Shown piece after piece: positions 11,291 to 22,341 of a stretch of 64,000 nt of DNA. The translations under genes were made by a program, and so were the position numbers. Position 1 is the stretch's first letter; the number at the start of each line of letters is the position of its first letter. Source of the stretch: Xanthostigma xanthostigma (Eukaryota > Arthropoda > Insecta > Raphidioptera > Raphidiidae). Location: the NCBI GenBank assembly GCA_963575645.1, contig OY754465.1, positions 58,303,901 through 58,367,900 of the forward strand, read 5' to 3'. The notes beneath the pieces were generated by a model, which was given only the letters and a program-made list of their open reading frames with translations, was not told the origin of the DNA and ran no database searches.

Positions 11291-11950
11291 TTCGATCGAC
11301 GATGTCACAAAATACGTATTGTACCATCATATTGTTAAATATATCTCTCTAGATACAGCCTCTTTAATTTTCATAAATGCTGAAATGTTCTGAAAAATGA
11401 AACGCCACTGTTTAATAATACGTTTCCTTCGCTTGTGCTTTTTAACTTCGAGTTTTGAAAAGTTTTGTACAGATTATGAAAATTCAAAGATATTACCTTG
11501 TACACTTGGTGAAGTATTTCTTGTATAAGTAAAACTCCGCGTGTACATTTTTGTTGAAGATGATTGTGATTTTCTTTAGGCGTTCAAATTTAATTAAGTT
11601 CCTATTGTATCAGATGGCAGTTCGATTTTTAATTATTTTTCTTCGTGGAGAGTTTGTTGAGTTGAAATAATGTCTTTTACGTTGCGGCCATTTTTTATCT
11701 CTTGATACTGAAAACTCTTATAAGAATTATCTTTTTAAATAATTAAACTTTCGCTCTTTTATCGAATCTTCACAAAGTATCTGTTTTATAGTCCATATAT
11801 ACTTGTAAGTGTACAGTCTATACAATAGACAATACAGCTACAGTCTCTTAAATAAACATTTCTTTTATGTTTTATTAGTCTAAAGCAAACTTCTTGTTAG
11901 TGACATACCTCAGATCATCAGAAAAAAAAACTTTTATTCAACACGCGTGT
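11291..11950. other. No recognisable feature
   Basis: AT-rich DNA without supported features. Confidence 0.4.
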
Positions 11951-12298
11951 GTAATATATAATTTCGGGGCCCTGCTAAATTCGGGAGAAATAATAAATTA
12001 CTTCATGTTGACGCGTAGAGTGCTAATAATGAGCCGAAACTGTACGATAATGTATATTACTGCATAGTTTCTGGACCAATAGGAACGCGGTAGCGAGCCG
12101 AAACTGTACGGTAATGAATTATTACTGCATAGTTTCTGGACCAATAGGAACGCGGTAGCGATTTGTATATATGAAAACAGCATCGCAATTCAGCGAAAGT
12201 CAGGGCCATCTTGTATGCATCGAGGGCGGTGGGTACGTCAATCAATGAAGTGATTTGTTATTTTTCCCTCTTTTATCAGGGCCCCGATTACATATTAC
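11951..12298. mobile_element. Short TIR element, GTAATAT...CGGGGCCCTG
   Basis: The left end reads GTAATATATAATTTCGGGGC and the right end, reversed, GTAATATGTAATCGGGGCCC, both continuing to CCTG. A 348-bp unit with no coding capacity. Superfamily uncertain. Confidence 0.6.
12031..12160. repeat. Tandem duplication, 64-bp unit
   Basis: GAGCCGAAACTGTACG recurs at 12031 and 12095, and both units run to GGAACGCGGTAGCG with only a few differences. It lies inside the short TIR element. Confidence 0.9.
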
Positions 12299-12315
12299 TT
12301 GTGCTAGTTGAATAA

Positions 12316-12442
12316 AGTATTATGTGCGACCATTGATCGAAGGAGAATATTCCACTCGCGTGTTACCGCACTTGCTACGCTCGTGCGGCAAATTTCACGC
12401 TCATGGAATCTTCTCCTTCTCTCACTAGTCGCACAATATACT
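12316..12442. repeat. Foldback (imperfect palindrome)
   Basis: AGTATTATGTGCGAC and GGAGAATATTCCA on the left pair with TGGAATCTTCTCC and GTCGCACAATATACT on the right, around a central CGCACTTGC...GCTCGTGCGG loop. Confidence 0.8.
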
Positions 12443-13924
12443 ATTATTAATTCGAGTTTAAACGTTTTCAAACGTGTTTTTTCATTGGCTTGATGCCCAT
12501 ATTCACCGAACAGTATTACAGATAGATCTTGGAACAAAATTCGTTTGAATAAAATTTACTTTCATTTCACGAAGCAAAATATCAGGTTGAAAAGTTAGTT
12601 AAAGAAAAAATATGCACTGCACTATACTCTTTGCTTTCTTTGTTGAATATTTTTACGTTCACCCAAAAATCCGACCGATGGCGTTAGTGTAAATGTCAAA
12701 AAAAAGTTTCACAAAATAATGTTTTATCCTAACCCTAACTTTAATGTTTTACAACTATACACTTCACAAAAGGTTAATATACAACACATAAATAAATTCT
12801 CAACAGCAAACGTTTATAGGTTAGGTATTATGATCTATGTGGGGACCACTATTATTTTATCAAGCGACTATATATTTATACCTTCGAAGTCAGACAGAAT
12901 AGATTTATACTTGCAGTAAATTATGTTTGCTGAATTGAATTATCGCTATTTATTCGGAGGAACAAATCAACCAAATAAATAACTACTTACGTTCGGCCGT
13001 AAATAAAATAATCTCCATGAGTATAATATAGTATAAAAAATAAACAGGATATGGGATGTTTTTCGCACAGTTTTTCTGCGTGTGGTTTAACGTAACGTCA
13101 GTACATTTTCTTTCCTCCTGAGGCATCTTCTTTTGCAGATCAATTCAGCTCAATTTCGAATTCTTCGTTCAGTCGCACTGTTTGGTTGAATCTTGCCTTT
13201 GGGCGACGTACACGTCTCTTGTGTTGTAATGCTGTAGTAGTAAACGTTCAAGTTCGACACACTTCCTCCTATATCTTGTAATATATATACTCCTTGTCTT
13301 CTCTCGTCAGTTTATTAGAGTGATGATTCTTTTTAAGCATAAATACACAAATAACTTGAAAACTTCTTTTAAAAATGTTAATACATTTTACAGTGCGAGA
13401 ATACTAATAATAATAATAATGATGAAATTAACGGGATACAAGGCTTAATTTAAAATAGTTATTGGCGTAACTAGTAGTCAAAGTCATTCATCGCGCTGAC
13501 AGGTCATTACTTAGCCTACAAGTTGCGCCCATAATTTTATTCAACAATTGCGCGTTATTCATGTTTTAATTATAATGAGATGTTATAAATATCTATTTAT
13601 TTCTTTATAAAAAAAACTGTCAATACTAACAGCACCAAACAGCACGATTCAATGTTTTGGTTTGAGGTTAGCCGATTATGAATAAACTCCATGTCGAAAA
13701 CATTCGGCCTCTCAATTTTAGTCTCAATGGGTAACAACGGAGTTGTTGTTACCTACTATTTCGTTACGACTCAGAAAATAGTTACGTTTATTTTCATTAC
13801 TCCACAATGGCCGAGCTAGTAGGAATCTTCATTGAGTTATGACAAGTAATTGTCACCAGTCGGTAAATGGCTATTTAGGGTTCGGTTTTTAGGCATGATA
13901 AAACATGAATAAAACGCGCATGAG
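12443..13924. other. Mostly unassigned; terminus-like match at 13421
   Basis: No gene recognised. GATGAAATTAACGGGATAC at 13421 matches the outer end of the palindrome at 61020-61290, so a related repeat starts or ends here. An AAT microsatellite precedes it. Confidence 0.5.
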
Positions 13925-14030
13925 TTGAATAAACAATGTTTATTCACTAGAACTTCATTTAATGTCAACGTTTCGGCAAAAATTATTGCCTTCTTCAGGA
14001 CCTTAAAAATGTCTAGTAAAATATCACACC
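13925..14030 (-). other. Repeat module with hammerhead-like core
   Basis: Same sequence as one arm of the palindrome at 61020-61290 (ATTCACTAGAACTTCATTT, AATGTCAACGTTTCGGC). The minus strand reads CCTGAAGAAGGCAA, loop, TTTTTGCCGAAACG, that is CUGANGA, a GGCAA/TTGCC stem, GAAA. Penelope-like retroelements carry hammerhead motifs, so a Penelope-derived origin is possible. No Penelope protein is visible. Confidence 0.45.
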
Positions 14031-14136
14031 ATTAAAAACATAAAATAATTTAAAAACATTATTGTCCAACATTTAAAAACTTTTTTTAAAAAAACAACTT
14101 CATAAAAATAATAAAGACTTTAAAAGATCTATTTTA

Positions 14137-14240
14137 AAAAATTTATAAAAATATAGCCTTACTTTGTAAAAATTTTAAGATTTTGATAATCTTAAAATTT
14201 TTACAAAGTAAAGATATATTTTTATAAATTTTTATATATA
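14137..14240. repeat. Long AT-rich hairpin
   Basis: Arms of about 48 bp, with TTTGTAAAAATTTTAAGA facing TCTTAAAATTTTTACAAA around a short TTTTGA centre. Confidence 0.9.
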
Positions 14241-14270
14241 TATTATTATTATTTTTATATATATTTTATA

Positions 14271-14660
14271 CCTCGATCGAAAGCGCTTACTTTCGGCACC
14301 AATTGTAAGGCAGAAAGTGTTTTAGTTTAGTTAGTGGCTGAATACACAAAAGTGTAAAAGCCAAAAATTTATATTAAAAATAAAAAGGCAATCTAACATT
14401 TACTTCTTGGTGGGATTACACGCCCAAATGCGGAAAATTCGTACCTTCGGGCGGTCGTGAAGCAAAAACAGCCAATCAACTGTTGTTTAGATGTCGTTTC
14501 CATAGCAACCCTATTACATGTTAGCTAATAATCGCGGACAGAGCCTGTCAATTGTGTTTTTACGTATAAACTCAAAGTTTGCTTGGAATTTATCTCTGTA
14601 TTTTTATGTAATTAATACGTAATTAATTAATGTATTTAATAAGAGTGCTTACGATCGAGG
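14271..14660. mobile_element. Short TIR element, CCTCGATCG ends
   Basis: CCTCGATCGAAAGCGCTTAC at the left and GTGCTTACGATCGAGG at the right are inverted, with TA just outside each end. 390 bp, non-coding. Class uncertain. Confidence 0.55.
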
Positions 14661-14670
14661 TATGAATAAA

Positions 14671-14801
14671 AATAGTATACACTACACTGGCCGAAGGTGT
14701 GATAACATTGTCCTGCGCTTCATGATGCCCTCGTCTTCGTCTCAGGCATCAAGGCGCGCAGGGCAAGGATATCATACTTTCGACCCTTGTAATATACTAT
14801 T
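14671..14801. repeat. Foldback with AATAGTATA / TATACTATT ends
   Basis: AATAGTATACAC pairs with the right end GTAATATACTATT, and ATTGTCCTGCGC pairs with GCGCGCAGGGCAAGG. It is comparable in plan and outer bases to the foldback at 21609-21740. Confidence 0.7.
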
Positions 14802-15794
14802 CCTATTATAGCAACCCGATCCGACCGGACACAGTGTATAAAACGTTGAGTGATTTGGTGAATTTTCATTTTTCACTGAAAGGAGCATTCACTGTAGTGA
14901 CGTAGCCATTCAATAACTCCACGTGTACTTTTTCCCATCATAGTACGTACGTGTGAAGTGCAGTCACACGTGTGTTTGTGTGCTAACGAGAGGAAAGCTG
15001 AGAGAGAGAGAGAGACACAGAGAGAAAGGAAAACGAATGTACGTATTCCTTCTGACAGCCGTACGGACGCCCTGAGGTGTACAATCAGTGGAATGAAGAG
15101 AATGTTTCCCTCCCCACCCTTCTCTCTCGGCTCTTGGCTGTGTCCTATCTTCCTGGTTTTCCCCGGATTCTTCCCATGTGTGTATGTGTGTTCGCGTTTT
15201 GTTATTGAAGTAAAACGATTGTCCGTTCCCGTGTGTCCTCCGTTGTACGACTGCCCCCTGTCTTCAAAAACGTCATTTCGATGCAATGGTCCGATTTTAA
15301 TGCGGGCATTTCTAAATTGGAGGAACGTATTTGAGATGTCGTCAGCATAAATTTGAAATGCAAGTTTTATGCCCTTTTTAGCTGTAATATTAATTTAGTA
15401 CATATACACTAGATACTTGACCTGGTTTCATCCGAGCGCAAATCGAAATAAATCTATTAACTTAACAAACATTAAAATAACGGTTATATTATATAATAAA
15501 ATAATAATAAAATTATTTTCGGTAAGGACACAAACAGAATTTGTGTAGCCACAGTCAAAATCCGTGGCTACTTACAGTGGCGGATTTGCTCTAAGGCTCA
15601 GTAAACCCGGGCCTAGGGCGGCATCGTGATTATTATAGTTAGTACTTTAATAAAATACTTGAACAAAATATAGCGCAAAAAGTAATGGATTTTGTACGGG
15701 AAGCTCATGTTTCTAAAAATAAAATGATAATATTATAATAAATGTACCTGTTTAAAACACAAAAAAAATCAGAACAAATAATCTTTATAAAGTA
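14802..15794. other. GC-richer unassigned stretch with AG microsatellite
   Basis: Between about 14870 and 15350 the sequence is less AT-rich and holds overlapping 130-137-codon frames on both strands, plus an AG tract at 15001-15015. The peptides are low-complexity and show no domain. CAGTGGCGGATTTGCTC near 15575 resembles a hAT-type terminus, but no partner end was found. Confidence 0.4.
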
Positions 15795-16398
15795 CTAGCG
15801 GTCCCGTCCGGTTTCACCCGGTTGTAAAAGAACGAATAGGGAAAGGAGGAACATGAGTACACACATTCATGTTAGTTTACCGAGATTAATGTTGTGTCCA
15901 AATTTCATGATGATCGGAGTTACCGTTCAAAAGTTTTTGTGGATAAAAAGCAGTATTTAAACTTGTTTTAACTAATTTTTTTTTTTAATTAATTAAATAA
16001 AATTTAAACAAATTTAAATGTAAGCCTTAGAAGAAAGCAATGTAAAAAATAAAAAAAATAAAAATATATTCGCTCAAAGTGGGGCTCGAACCCACGACCC
16101 TGTTATTGACAGTCGCATGCTCTACCGATTGATCCACCTGAGGTTGCGTTCTCGCATCGCTAATATATCTAGTTAGTGCATTTCACATGAATAGAAGCTT
16201 ATTTTTGAGATACATTTTGTAACATTTTTCATCCGCTCCTAATGGTCGTAGCGTAATATTATATAGCCTATAGGCTTCCTAGATAAATGGGCTATCCAAC
16301 AAAAAAAAAATGTTTTCAATTCGAACCAGTAGTTTCTGAGATTAGCGCGTTCAAACAAACAAACAAACAAACTCGTCAGCTTTATATATTATTATAGA
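15795..16398 (-). mobile_element. Non-autonomous Helitron carrying a tRNA-Lys-like segment, copy A
   Basis: Read on the minus strand it starts TCTATAATAATATATAAAGC after an A. It continues with GTTTGTTTG and GAACGCGCTAATCTCAG, and ends GGTGAAACCGGACGGGACCG then CTAG, followed by T. Insertion between A and T, a 5' TC, a 3' CTAG and a G/C hairpin just before it are Helitron hallmarks. The 604-bp copy has no Rep/helicase frame. The tRNA-like part occupies 16071-16145. A second copy with the same order lies at 57769-58392. Confidence 0.8.
16071..16145 (-). pseudogene. tRNA-Lys-like pseudogene inside Helitron copy A
   Basis: The minus strand contains TCAATCGGTAGAGCATG (D-arm/A box) and GGGTTCGAGCCCCAC (T-arm/B box), as in animal tRNA-Lys. 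The anticodon position reads GTC rather than CTT or TTT, and both anticodon and acceptor stems contain mismatches, so it should not work as a tRNA. Confidence 0.7.
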
Positions 16399-16455
16399 TT
16401 ATATATAAACACTCAAAAAGTATTTAGCAATACACTACGAATTGACATAATATTC

Positions 16456-16775
16456 GATCGAATCTTGTAGCCGTACAGAATGTTTTCCTTCGAACGTTGG
16501 AGGCTTCCTTTAACTCGGGTCAAGAATACCGACAGCAGCCGGGACATGGTCAAACGCAAACGTTAGACCCTCTACATTGGAACCTCTTAGGTTTGACCGT
16601 CGGCCACACGATGCCGATCGAATCTTGTAGCCGTACAGAATGTTTTCCTTCGAACGTTGGAGGCTTCCTTTAACTCGGGTCAAGAATACCGACAGCAGCC
16701 GGAACATGGTCAAACGCAAACGTTAGACCCTCTACATTGGAACCTCGTACGTTTGACCGTCGGCCACACGATGCT
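16456..16775. repeat. Two tandem 160-bp units
   Basis: GATCGAATCTTGTAGCCG begins each unit at 16456 and 16616. The units differ at only a few positions (for example GGGACATGG versus GGAACATGG). Short minus-strand frames containing FAFDHVPAAVGILDPS arise from this duplication. Confidence 0.95.
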
Positions 16776-16883
16776 ACGAACGTTGGACGGTGTTGGTAGC
16801 ATCGTGTAGCGCACATTTTGCAGAATTTTCCGACAACACAAAATATATCTAACGTACCCGGGTCAAACGGGCCGGGCCGCTGG
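16776..16883 (+). mobile_element. Helitron-like 3' end
   Basis: ACATTTTGCAGAATTTT and CCCGGGTCAAACGGGCCGG precede CCGCTGG+T. CTGG fits the CTRR rule for Helitron ends, and the sequence matches the tail of 6370-6729. The tandem units just upstream may belong to the same element; its 5' end was not found. Confidence 0.55.
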
Positions 16884-17394
16884 TTAGTAAATAAAACTGT
16901 TTGCGCTGCTATTGTTTTATGTTCTGAGAAACGGCAAGCAGAAAAATACTCAAGCACGAAAAGAGTTATGCATTTTTACAGTAGATGGATTTTTTGTGTT
17001 TATTTTTTTAACATGTCATAATTCATTATGACTACATAAAATATTCGGAGGGAAATATAGCGAGCAATAGTGTATGTATATTAAAATAACAGGAAAATTC
17101 TGGAGATTTTTATTACGTATTTTGAACTGTATATCAAATTAATTGTTTTTAAAATGAGCACAATAATGGAAATAAAAAAACGAGCGTTTCGTGTAAACTT
17201 AAGAGTTACCTTTCGGTGTGATAAAATATAGTAAAAAAAATTAATTAGAAAGATAATTAAAATAAGAGTTGTATAGTTATGTTCTCCAAACAAAATGGCG
17301 ACTAATTAAAAAAAAAACTATGAACTTTAGTTCTCAAGTTTTGATGCAAAAGCTGATGACAATAAAAATACGATTTTTGAAATTAAACTTTTTA

Positions 17395-17442
17395 GCGACG
17401 TGCCAATCCACAAATTCGAGCGAATCCGGATCGGGCCGCTAG
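17395..17442 (+). mobile_element. Helitron-like 3' end fragment
   Basis: Ends GCGAATCCGGATCGGGCCG then CTAG followed by T, matching the termini of other copies. The 5' limit is unknown. Confidence 0.5.
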
Positions 17443-18565
17443 TCATTTATAAAGTCATATAACATTTTTTTATTAAGTACAACAAAATATGGACGTAATT
17501 ACTACTAATACAGCAGTTAAAGACATTAATACATATTATTTTGACCAGGCTCTCAGACAACGCAGGAAGTTGGTGTACATAAAAATATCAACATTCCAGT
17601 ATGCTTTTACAACCCATTTCTGTTTACACAGCATTTAATAATACGTTTCACGTCGGACACACTGTATAAAATTGCCTGTGGTACACTCTGCTGTGGTTAA
17701 TATAGGACATGATGCCTAAGCAAAAATCCTTATAGGCATGCGTTAAAAATCTTAATCTGATGCTGTTATTTAGACCGTAAAATTTTAATGGTGGTACTTC
17801 AGCCTATATCTAGCCTCAACTCTCATCATTCCTTTTTTTTGACGTATTAATATCTCTCTTTTTATCGGGGATGGGTCAAAATATTAAGCATTTCGTACAA
17901 AACATCATTGGTCCATATCTGCGTTTTAATCTTAATTTTATTGCACAACAATTATTTTATAATATTGATTCTTTTTAGAAGAGTCCGCATAGAATGCCCG
18001 TTCACATCTGACGCGAGTATGACCGCGCGACCGCCTTTGCATTACAAACTAAGCGCCGCTTCCCACGCCTCGGGATATATTCTTATTACTGCCAGAATAA
18101 TAATAATAATAATGATAAATTGTCCGATACAATTACATAAACTAAAAATTAAGACATAATTATTACGATTAAAATTTATATTAAAATACTCATCACCAGA
18201 GTATAATACTTACTTCACTTAAAAATATTTACTTTAGTTTTTTTTATTTTTTGATCATTCGTTTCCAAAATGCTTGAAGGTAACTTGTTACAAATTCGAC
18301 CTATTGTTAAGTATTATTAAAGTACTATTTTTATGTGCAACATTCTTGTAATCACGAACATTATACGTAGGTATTGCTTCTTTTGTTGAAAACACAGTTT
18401 ACACTAAAAATACTGTGGATAGTTAACAAATTAAAAATTTTAAAAAGCGGTCTGAATGATTGTTCGGAATTTACACCTACTATCAATCTAATAATTTTTT
18501 TTGTATGACAAATATTTCTTTTATTTACATGAGTGGAATACATTTACATGACTAAATATTAATCG
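17443..18565. other. No recognisable feature
   Basis: No supported gene; an AAT microsatellite at about 18100. Confidence 0.4.
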
Positions 18566-19165
18566 AATAGGCATGATGACAGATTTTTCCGAAAAAAAAA
18601 AAATTATTTCAGCAATAAATTAAATTTTATTGCAAATTATTGCATTTTTATCTTTCTATTTTGAAGTAATCGTAAAAATTTTTGTGACGTCACGCCTTAG
18701 TGGCGGCTGATATTAGCTATTGTATTTTTGGGTGTAGAGCTGTGGTTCAGATGTATTTCTTAGAAAGGTATGTAAATTTACTTAATGATATGATTTATAT
18801 TAATTATTTTCTTAAAAGTAGGTACTTAGTTGTAAAAATATTACGGTTTTCTTTAGTTGAAAGTTAACTAATCTCAAAAATAGCCTATGAGATAAGTGTT
18901 ATAAAATATTTAAATGATGCAGAAGTGAATGATCGCAATAGAACATGGTGATTATTTACTTCAAATGTTTGATTTAAGAAGGCGTGACGTCGGTGTTTCA
19001 GCCAACATGGACGATTGCAGTATTTTATACTAATATTTTATTAAAAATGTTATTAATCAAAATGTTTATATTAATACTGGGTCATTTTTTTAGAATCTTT
19101 TCAATATATATTTTTCTCTAAAACCATTTATTCTTTCATTCTTTTATACTGTCATCATGCCTATT
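18566..19165. mobile_element. Short TIR element with 17-bp perfect ends
   Basis: AATAGGCATGATGACAG at the left is exactly inverted as CTGTCATCATGCCTATT at the right. The 600-bp unit contains GTGACGTCACGCC and GGCGTGACGTC placed symmetrically, but no coding frame. Class unknown. Confidence 0.7.
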
Positions 19166-19579
19166 GCGCGAGATATCACATAAAATATATTACAACAGTA
19201 ATGTTGAGCTTATTTGAAATCAAAATGAGTGACTTAAGTGCCATTTTGTTCAGAATTACGTACTCTATAAAATTTTATAGTCAAATATCCTACTGTTTTT
19301 TTTCTAACTTCATTATCAATCGTTCGTTTTTCAGTTGATTAATTTCTCCTGTTGACGTACAACGTTCTAGAAGATTCTTTTTTGAGATTTCTGCGTACAA
19401 AGACTGTATAAATTCTACCCTCCTTGGATTTGGTTAGCTCCTGCTTCACGTAAGATATAAGTTACAACGTTTTCTTGTGAAAAATACGCCTACGAATAGC
19501 AATCTTCAAATGGAAGTAGCTTTCTATATGTATATTCCGTAGACGCAATGCGAAGTGGTTTATGTAGAATTTTTTTACA

Positions 19580-20258
19580 CAATATAATTAATGATATTTA
19601 AATCTTCAAGTGGGTGCATAATTTACAGAAGATTTTTCTCTCCAAAATTAAGGTAGCGTAGTATCTGTCACATAGTCATTTTACTAGCGGCCCGGCCCGG
19701 TTTCACCCGGTTCTTTTGTGTTATCCAAAAAAATTCTGCAAAATGTATTTCCTGAACGTTTCTGAAAACGCATACAACGCACAAATATCTGAACTAATAG
19801 CTTTGAGCAAATTCTACCGGGTTTGCTTCTGAATTAATAGCTATGAGCGAATTCTATCAGATGTCGCTACTTGGTACTAAAACAGTTTGTTTTTTGTTTG
19901 CTTCTGAACTAACAGCTACAATATAATTAATGATATTTAAATCTTCAAGTGGGTGCATAATTTACAAAAGATTTTTCTCTCCAAAATCAAGGTAGCAGTA
20001 GTATCTGTCACATATTCATTTTACTAGCAGCCCGGCCCGGATTCACCCGGTTCTTTTGTGTTATCGGAAAATTCTGCAAAATGCATTTCCTGTCTATGAA
20101 AACGCCTATACAACGCAGAAATGCCTGAACTAATAGCTTTGAGCAAATTCTACCAGATTTGCTTCTGAATTAATAGCTATGAGCGAATTCTTTCAGATGT
20201 CGCTACTTGGTACTAAAACAGTTTTTTTTTGTTTGCTTCTGAACTTACAACTTTGAGT
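19580..20258. repeat. Tandem duplication, about 340-bp unit
   Basis: CAATATAATTAATGATATTT through the CTAG-ended repeat occurs at 19580 and again at 19919; the CTAG ends are 340 bp apart (19684, 20024). The duplicated block includes unique flank plus part of a Helitron-like element, so it is a segmental duplication rather than two independent insertions. Confidence 0.85.
19684..19918 (-). mobile_element. Helitron-like element, truncated by the duplication
   Basis: Minus strand ends GGTGAAACCGGGCCGGGCCG then CTAG. It contains the TAGTTCAGA / CTATTAATTCAGA motifs and is cut off at the duplication junction near 19918. Confidence 0.65.
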
Positions 20259-20452
20259 AAATTCTGTCAGATGTCGTAACATGTTACTAAAAGAGTTTTT
20301 TTGAGAAAACACCGTATAATTTGTTACAAAATATTTAATAAAAACTATCCTATAGCGTAAGTTGTACCAAGAAAAACGCATTTAAATTAAAATCGATTCA
20401 GCCGTTTCGGAGATAAGCGCAGCCAACATTGTGACACGGGAATTGTATATAG
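20024..20452 (-). mobile_element. Helitron-like non-autonomous element
   Basis: Minus strand starts near TATATACAATTCCCGTGTC, passes CGCTTATCTCCGAAACGG and the TAGTTCAGA motifs, and ends CCGGGCCGGGCTG then CTAG. Same family as 6370-6729. No frame. Confidence 0.7.
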
Positions 20453-20520
20453 GTACTAGCGGCCCTGTACGTGCTTTGCTACGTATAAAGTGAAATAATA
20501 AAACAATTTAATTGGAACAT

Positions 20521-20540
20521 CTATCTATCTATCTATCTAT
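20521..20540. repeat. CTAT microsatellite
   Basis: Five CTAT units within the Helitron-like element. Confidence 0.95.
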
Positions 20541-20757
20541 TTTATTAATTGCTAGCTATTTTAAAATATACATGGGCGTATATGTGTGTATGTCGAGCAC
20601 TCCGGCTGCGCCGTCGTGCCCGAAAAAAAAATAGCGTAAAGTATTCGTGGATAACTGGTCTTTAAAACACTTGCTCTATTTCGAGCACTCCGGCTGCGCC
20701 GTCGTGCCGAGCAGTTTTAAACGATATTCAGTTTTTTTACATCCTCGATCTAGATAT

Positions 20758-20900
20758 ATGGTTGTTAAGTTCGTTGCGCCATCTATTGAATATTCACTCA
20801 ATCCAGTCAACAGGTATTGCCATCTTATATGGTTGTTAAGTTCGTTGCGCCATCTATTGAATATTCACTCAATCCAGTCAACAGGTTCGCCATCTTATAT
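20758..20900. repeat. Tandem 71-bp repeat, two units
   Basis: ATGGTTGTTAAGTTCGTTG begins at 20758 and 20829, both running through CCATCTATTGAATATTCAC, with a third partial start after 20896. Confidence 0.9.
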
Positions 20901-21088
20901 GGTTGTATTAGACAAATAATTTGCAATAAAATAATATTGCGACTATAAATTGAAATGTAAGCTATCCTATCTTTCAAGTTGGTCGAATTGCGCACGGTGT
21001 GCAAATCAAATTTGAAATCGGTTCAGTAGTTTAGGAGTTCATCGCGGACAAACATGTGACACGTAATTTTTATATATTAAGATGTAGA

Positions 21089-21522
21089 TTTGACATAAAC
21101 TTCTTTGCGGTTTGACTGTATACAGTTCTATACTTATGTACAAATACAAACGAAACTAACAAGAAATTGTTGACGCTGTTTTTTTTTCTCTTTTTTTACA
21201 TAACATTCAGTTTCTTTTTCAATAAACATTATATTAGATTATTTCTCTTATATGAAAAGTTATTTTCCTCTTTGTAGAGAATGTTTTAATCAGTGTTTTT
21301 GTTAAACTGAATTTTATGTAAGCAAATGAAAATCGATTTTAATGAACTAACTGCCATTTGCGCGTTGTGCCAATTCAGTACTTGCTAATGGCATCAACTC
21401 CTGAGCATCTATAATCTACAATATTTCTATCTACATATTTTTTGTACAGTTCCGAGGGTTACGTGCAGAAAATGATATTATCGCTCATATCACTGTATAA
21501 AAACTTGTCAAAATAATATTTT
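21089..21522. other. No recognisable feature
   Basis: AT-rich, nothing supported. Confidence 0.4.
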
Positions 21523-21740
21523 TTTTGCTCGACGGGTAGAAAGCGTCAACTTTCGTCCCGCTGCGCTAAACGAAGTTGCTTCTTCCTGCCTACGTCGAGC
21601 AAAAAAATAGTACACACCACGGGAAGTAAAGTAAGAAAGCGTAAGATCACCTCTTTTTTGACCTCGGCTTCGCCTCGGCCAACAATTATATGTGATCTCA
21701 GACATTTCTTACTTTACTTCCCTAGGTGTGTAATATACTA
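21523..21740. repeat. Two adjoining foldbacks
   Basis: The first (21523-21608) pairs TTTTTTTGCTCGACG with CGTCGAGCAAAAAAA. The second (21609-21740) pairs TAGTACACACC and GGAAGTAAAGTAAGAAA with TTTCTTACTTTACTTCC and GGTGTGTAATATACTA. The side-by-side arrangement and the TAGTA/TACTA outer bases match the foldback at 14671-14801. Confidence 0.75.
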
Positions 21741-22012
21741 TTTATCTATAACACTCAATTACCTAGCAGGACGCCCAATTTCAACTTAATAGATCATCTG
21801 GAAGTGGGTTAGGTTTTTGATCCATATGTCGTGAGTCAGTGAATCAATCAGTCCGTCAGTGATAAAAATGCCGATTTTTAGACGTTATAATATTTCAATA
21901 ACTGTTTGAACTGTATTAATGAAATTTAGGGTTCTAGTTAATTTTAGGGGTTTTATTATGTGTTTATGTTAAATAGATTTTGAGTTATTAAGGGGTCAAA
22001 AGTCTCTCCAAA

Positions 22013-22065
22013 TGGTTTGTGTAATATAACACACATGGCAGCCGTGTGTTATATTACACAAACCA
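22013..22065. repeat. Perfect 22-bp hairpin
   Basis: TGGTTTGTGTAATATAAC plus ACAC is exactly inverted after the loop ATGGCAGCC. Confidence 0.95.
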
Positions 22066-22194
22066 TATTAGTTTCACTTGTAAGTTCGTATGTATGTATG
22101 TAAGTATGTATGTTTGTTTGTAAACACGTTTGGACTACAGCAAGTGGTTTATTACAGTAGTATAATATGCCATCAATGTAACTACAGTGTTTAG

Positions 22195-22278
22195 CCGTGC
22201 GTTCTAAAGCGCGGGTCTTCGCTGACGTCAACTCTCGGAATCACGGGTCGTGGGTTCTAATCCCATCCACGCCGAAAT
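22195..22278 (+). pseudogene. tRNA-derived sequence
   Basis: GGTCGTGGGTTCTAATCCCA is a T-arm with a B box (GGTTCTAATCC), about 60 bp after a tRNA-like CTAAAGCGCGGGTCTTCGC segment. Followed by an A/T-rich tail. Ends do not form an acceptor stem; SINE head or pseudogene. Confidence 0.5.
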
Positions 22279-22341
22279 AAAAAATTTGTTTTTTTTTCGG
22301 CAAATTTTTGACAATAAAACGAACTAAAAAGTGGAAAATAA

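Larger units (their letters stand above)
20456..21088 (-). mobile_element. Non-autonomous Helitron, complete ends
   Basis: Minus strand begins TCTACATCTTAATATATAAA preceded by A, continues GTGTCACATGTTTGTCCGCG, and ends GTACAGGGCCG then CTAG followed by T. 633 bp, no Rep/helicase frame. It contains an ATCT microsatellite, two copies of CACTCCGGCTGCGCCGTCG and a 71-bp tandem repeat. Confidence 0.75.

Noticed and set aside
14873..15350. Overlapping 130-137-codon frames on both strands
   Set aside because: Peptides are low-complexity (L/S- or R/E-rich around an AG tract), overlap each other almost completely and show no domain or splice context.
15575..15640. hAT element starting CAGTGGCGGATTTG
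   Set aside because: No matching inverted end or 8-bp duplication could be found within the next few kilobases.
16510..16957. Repeated minus-strand peptide FAFDHVPAAVGILDPS
   Set aside because: Explained by the two tandem 160-bp units; there is no start or family match.
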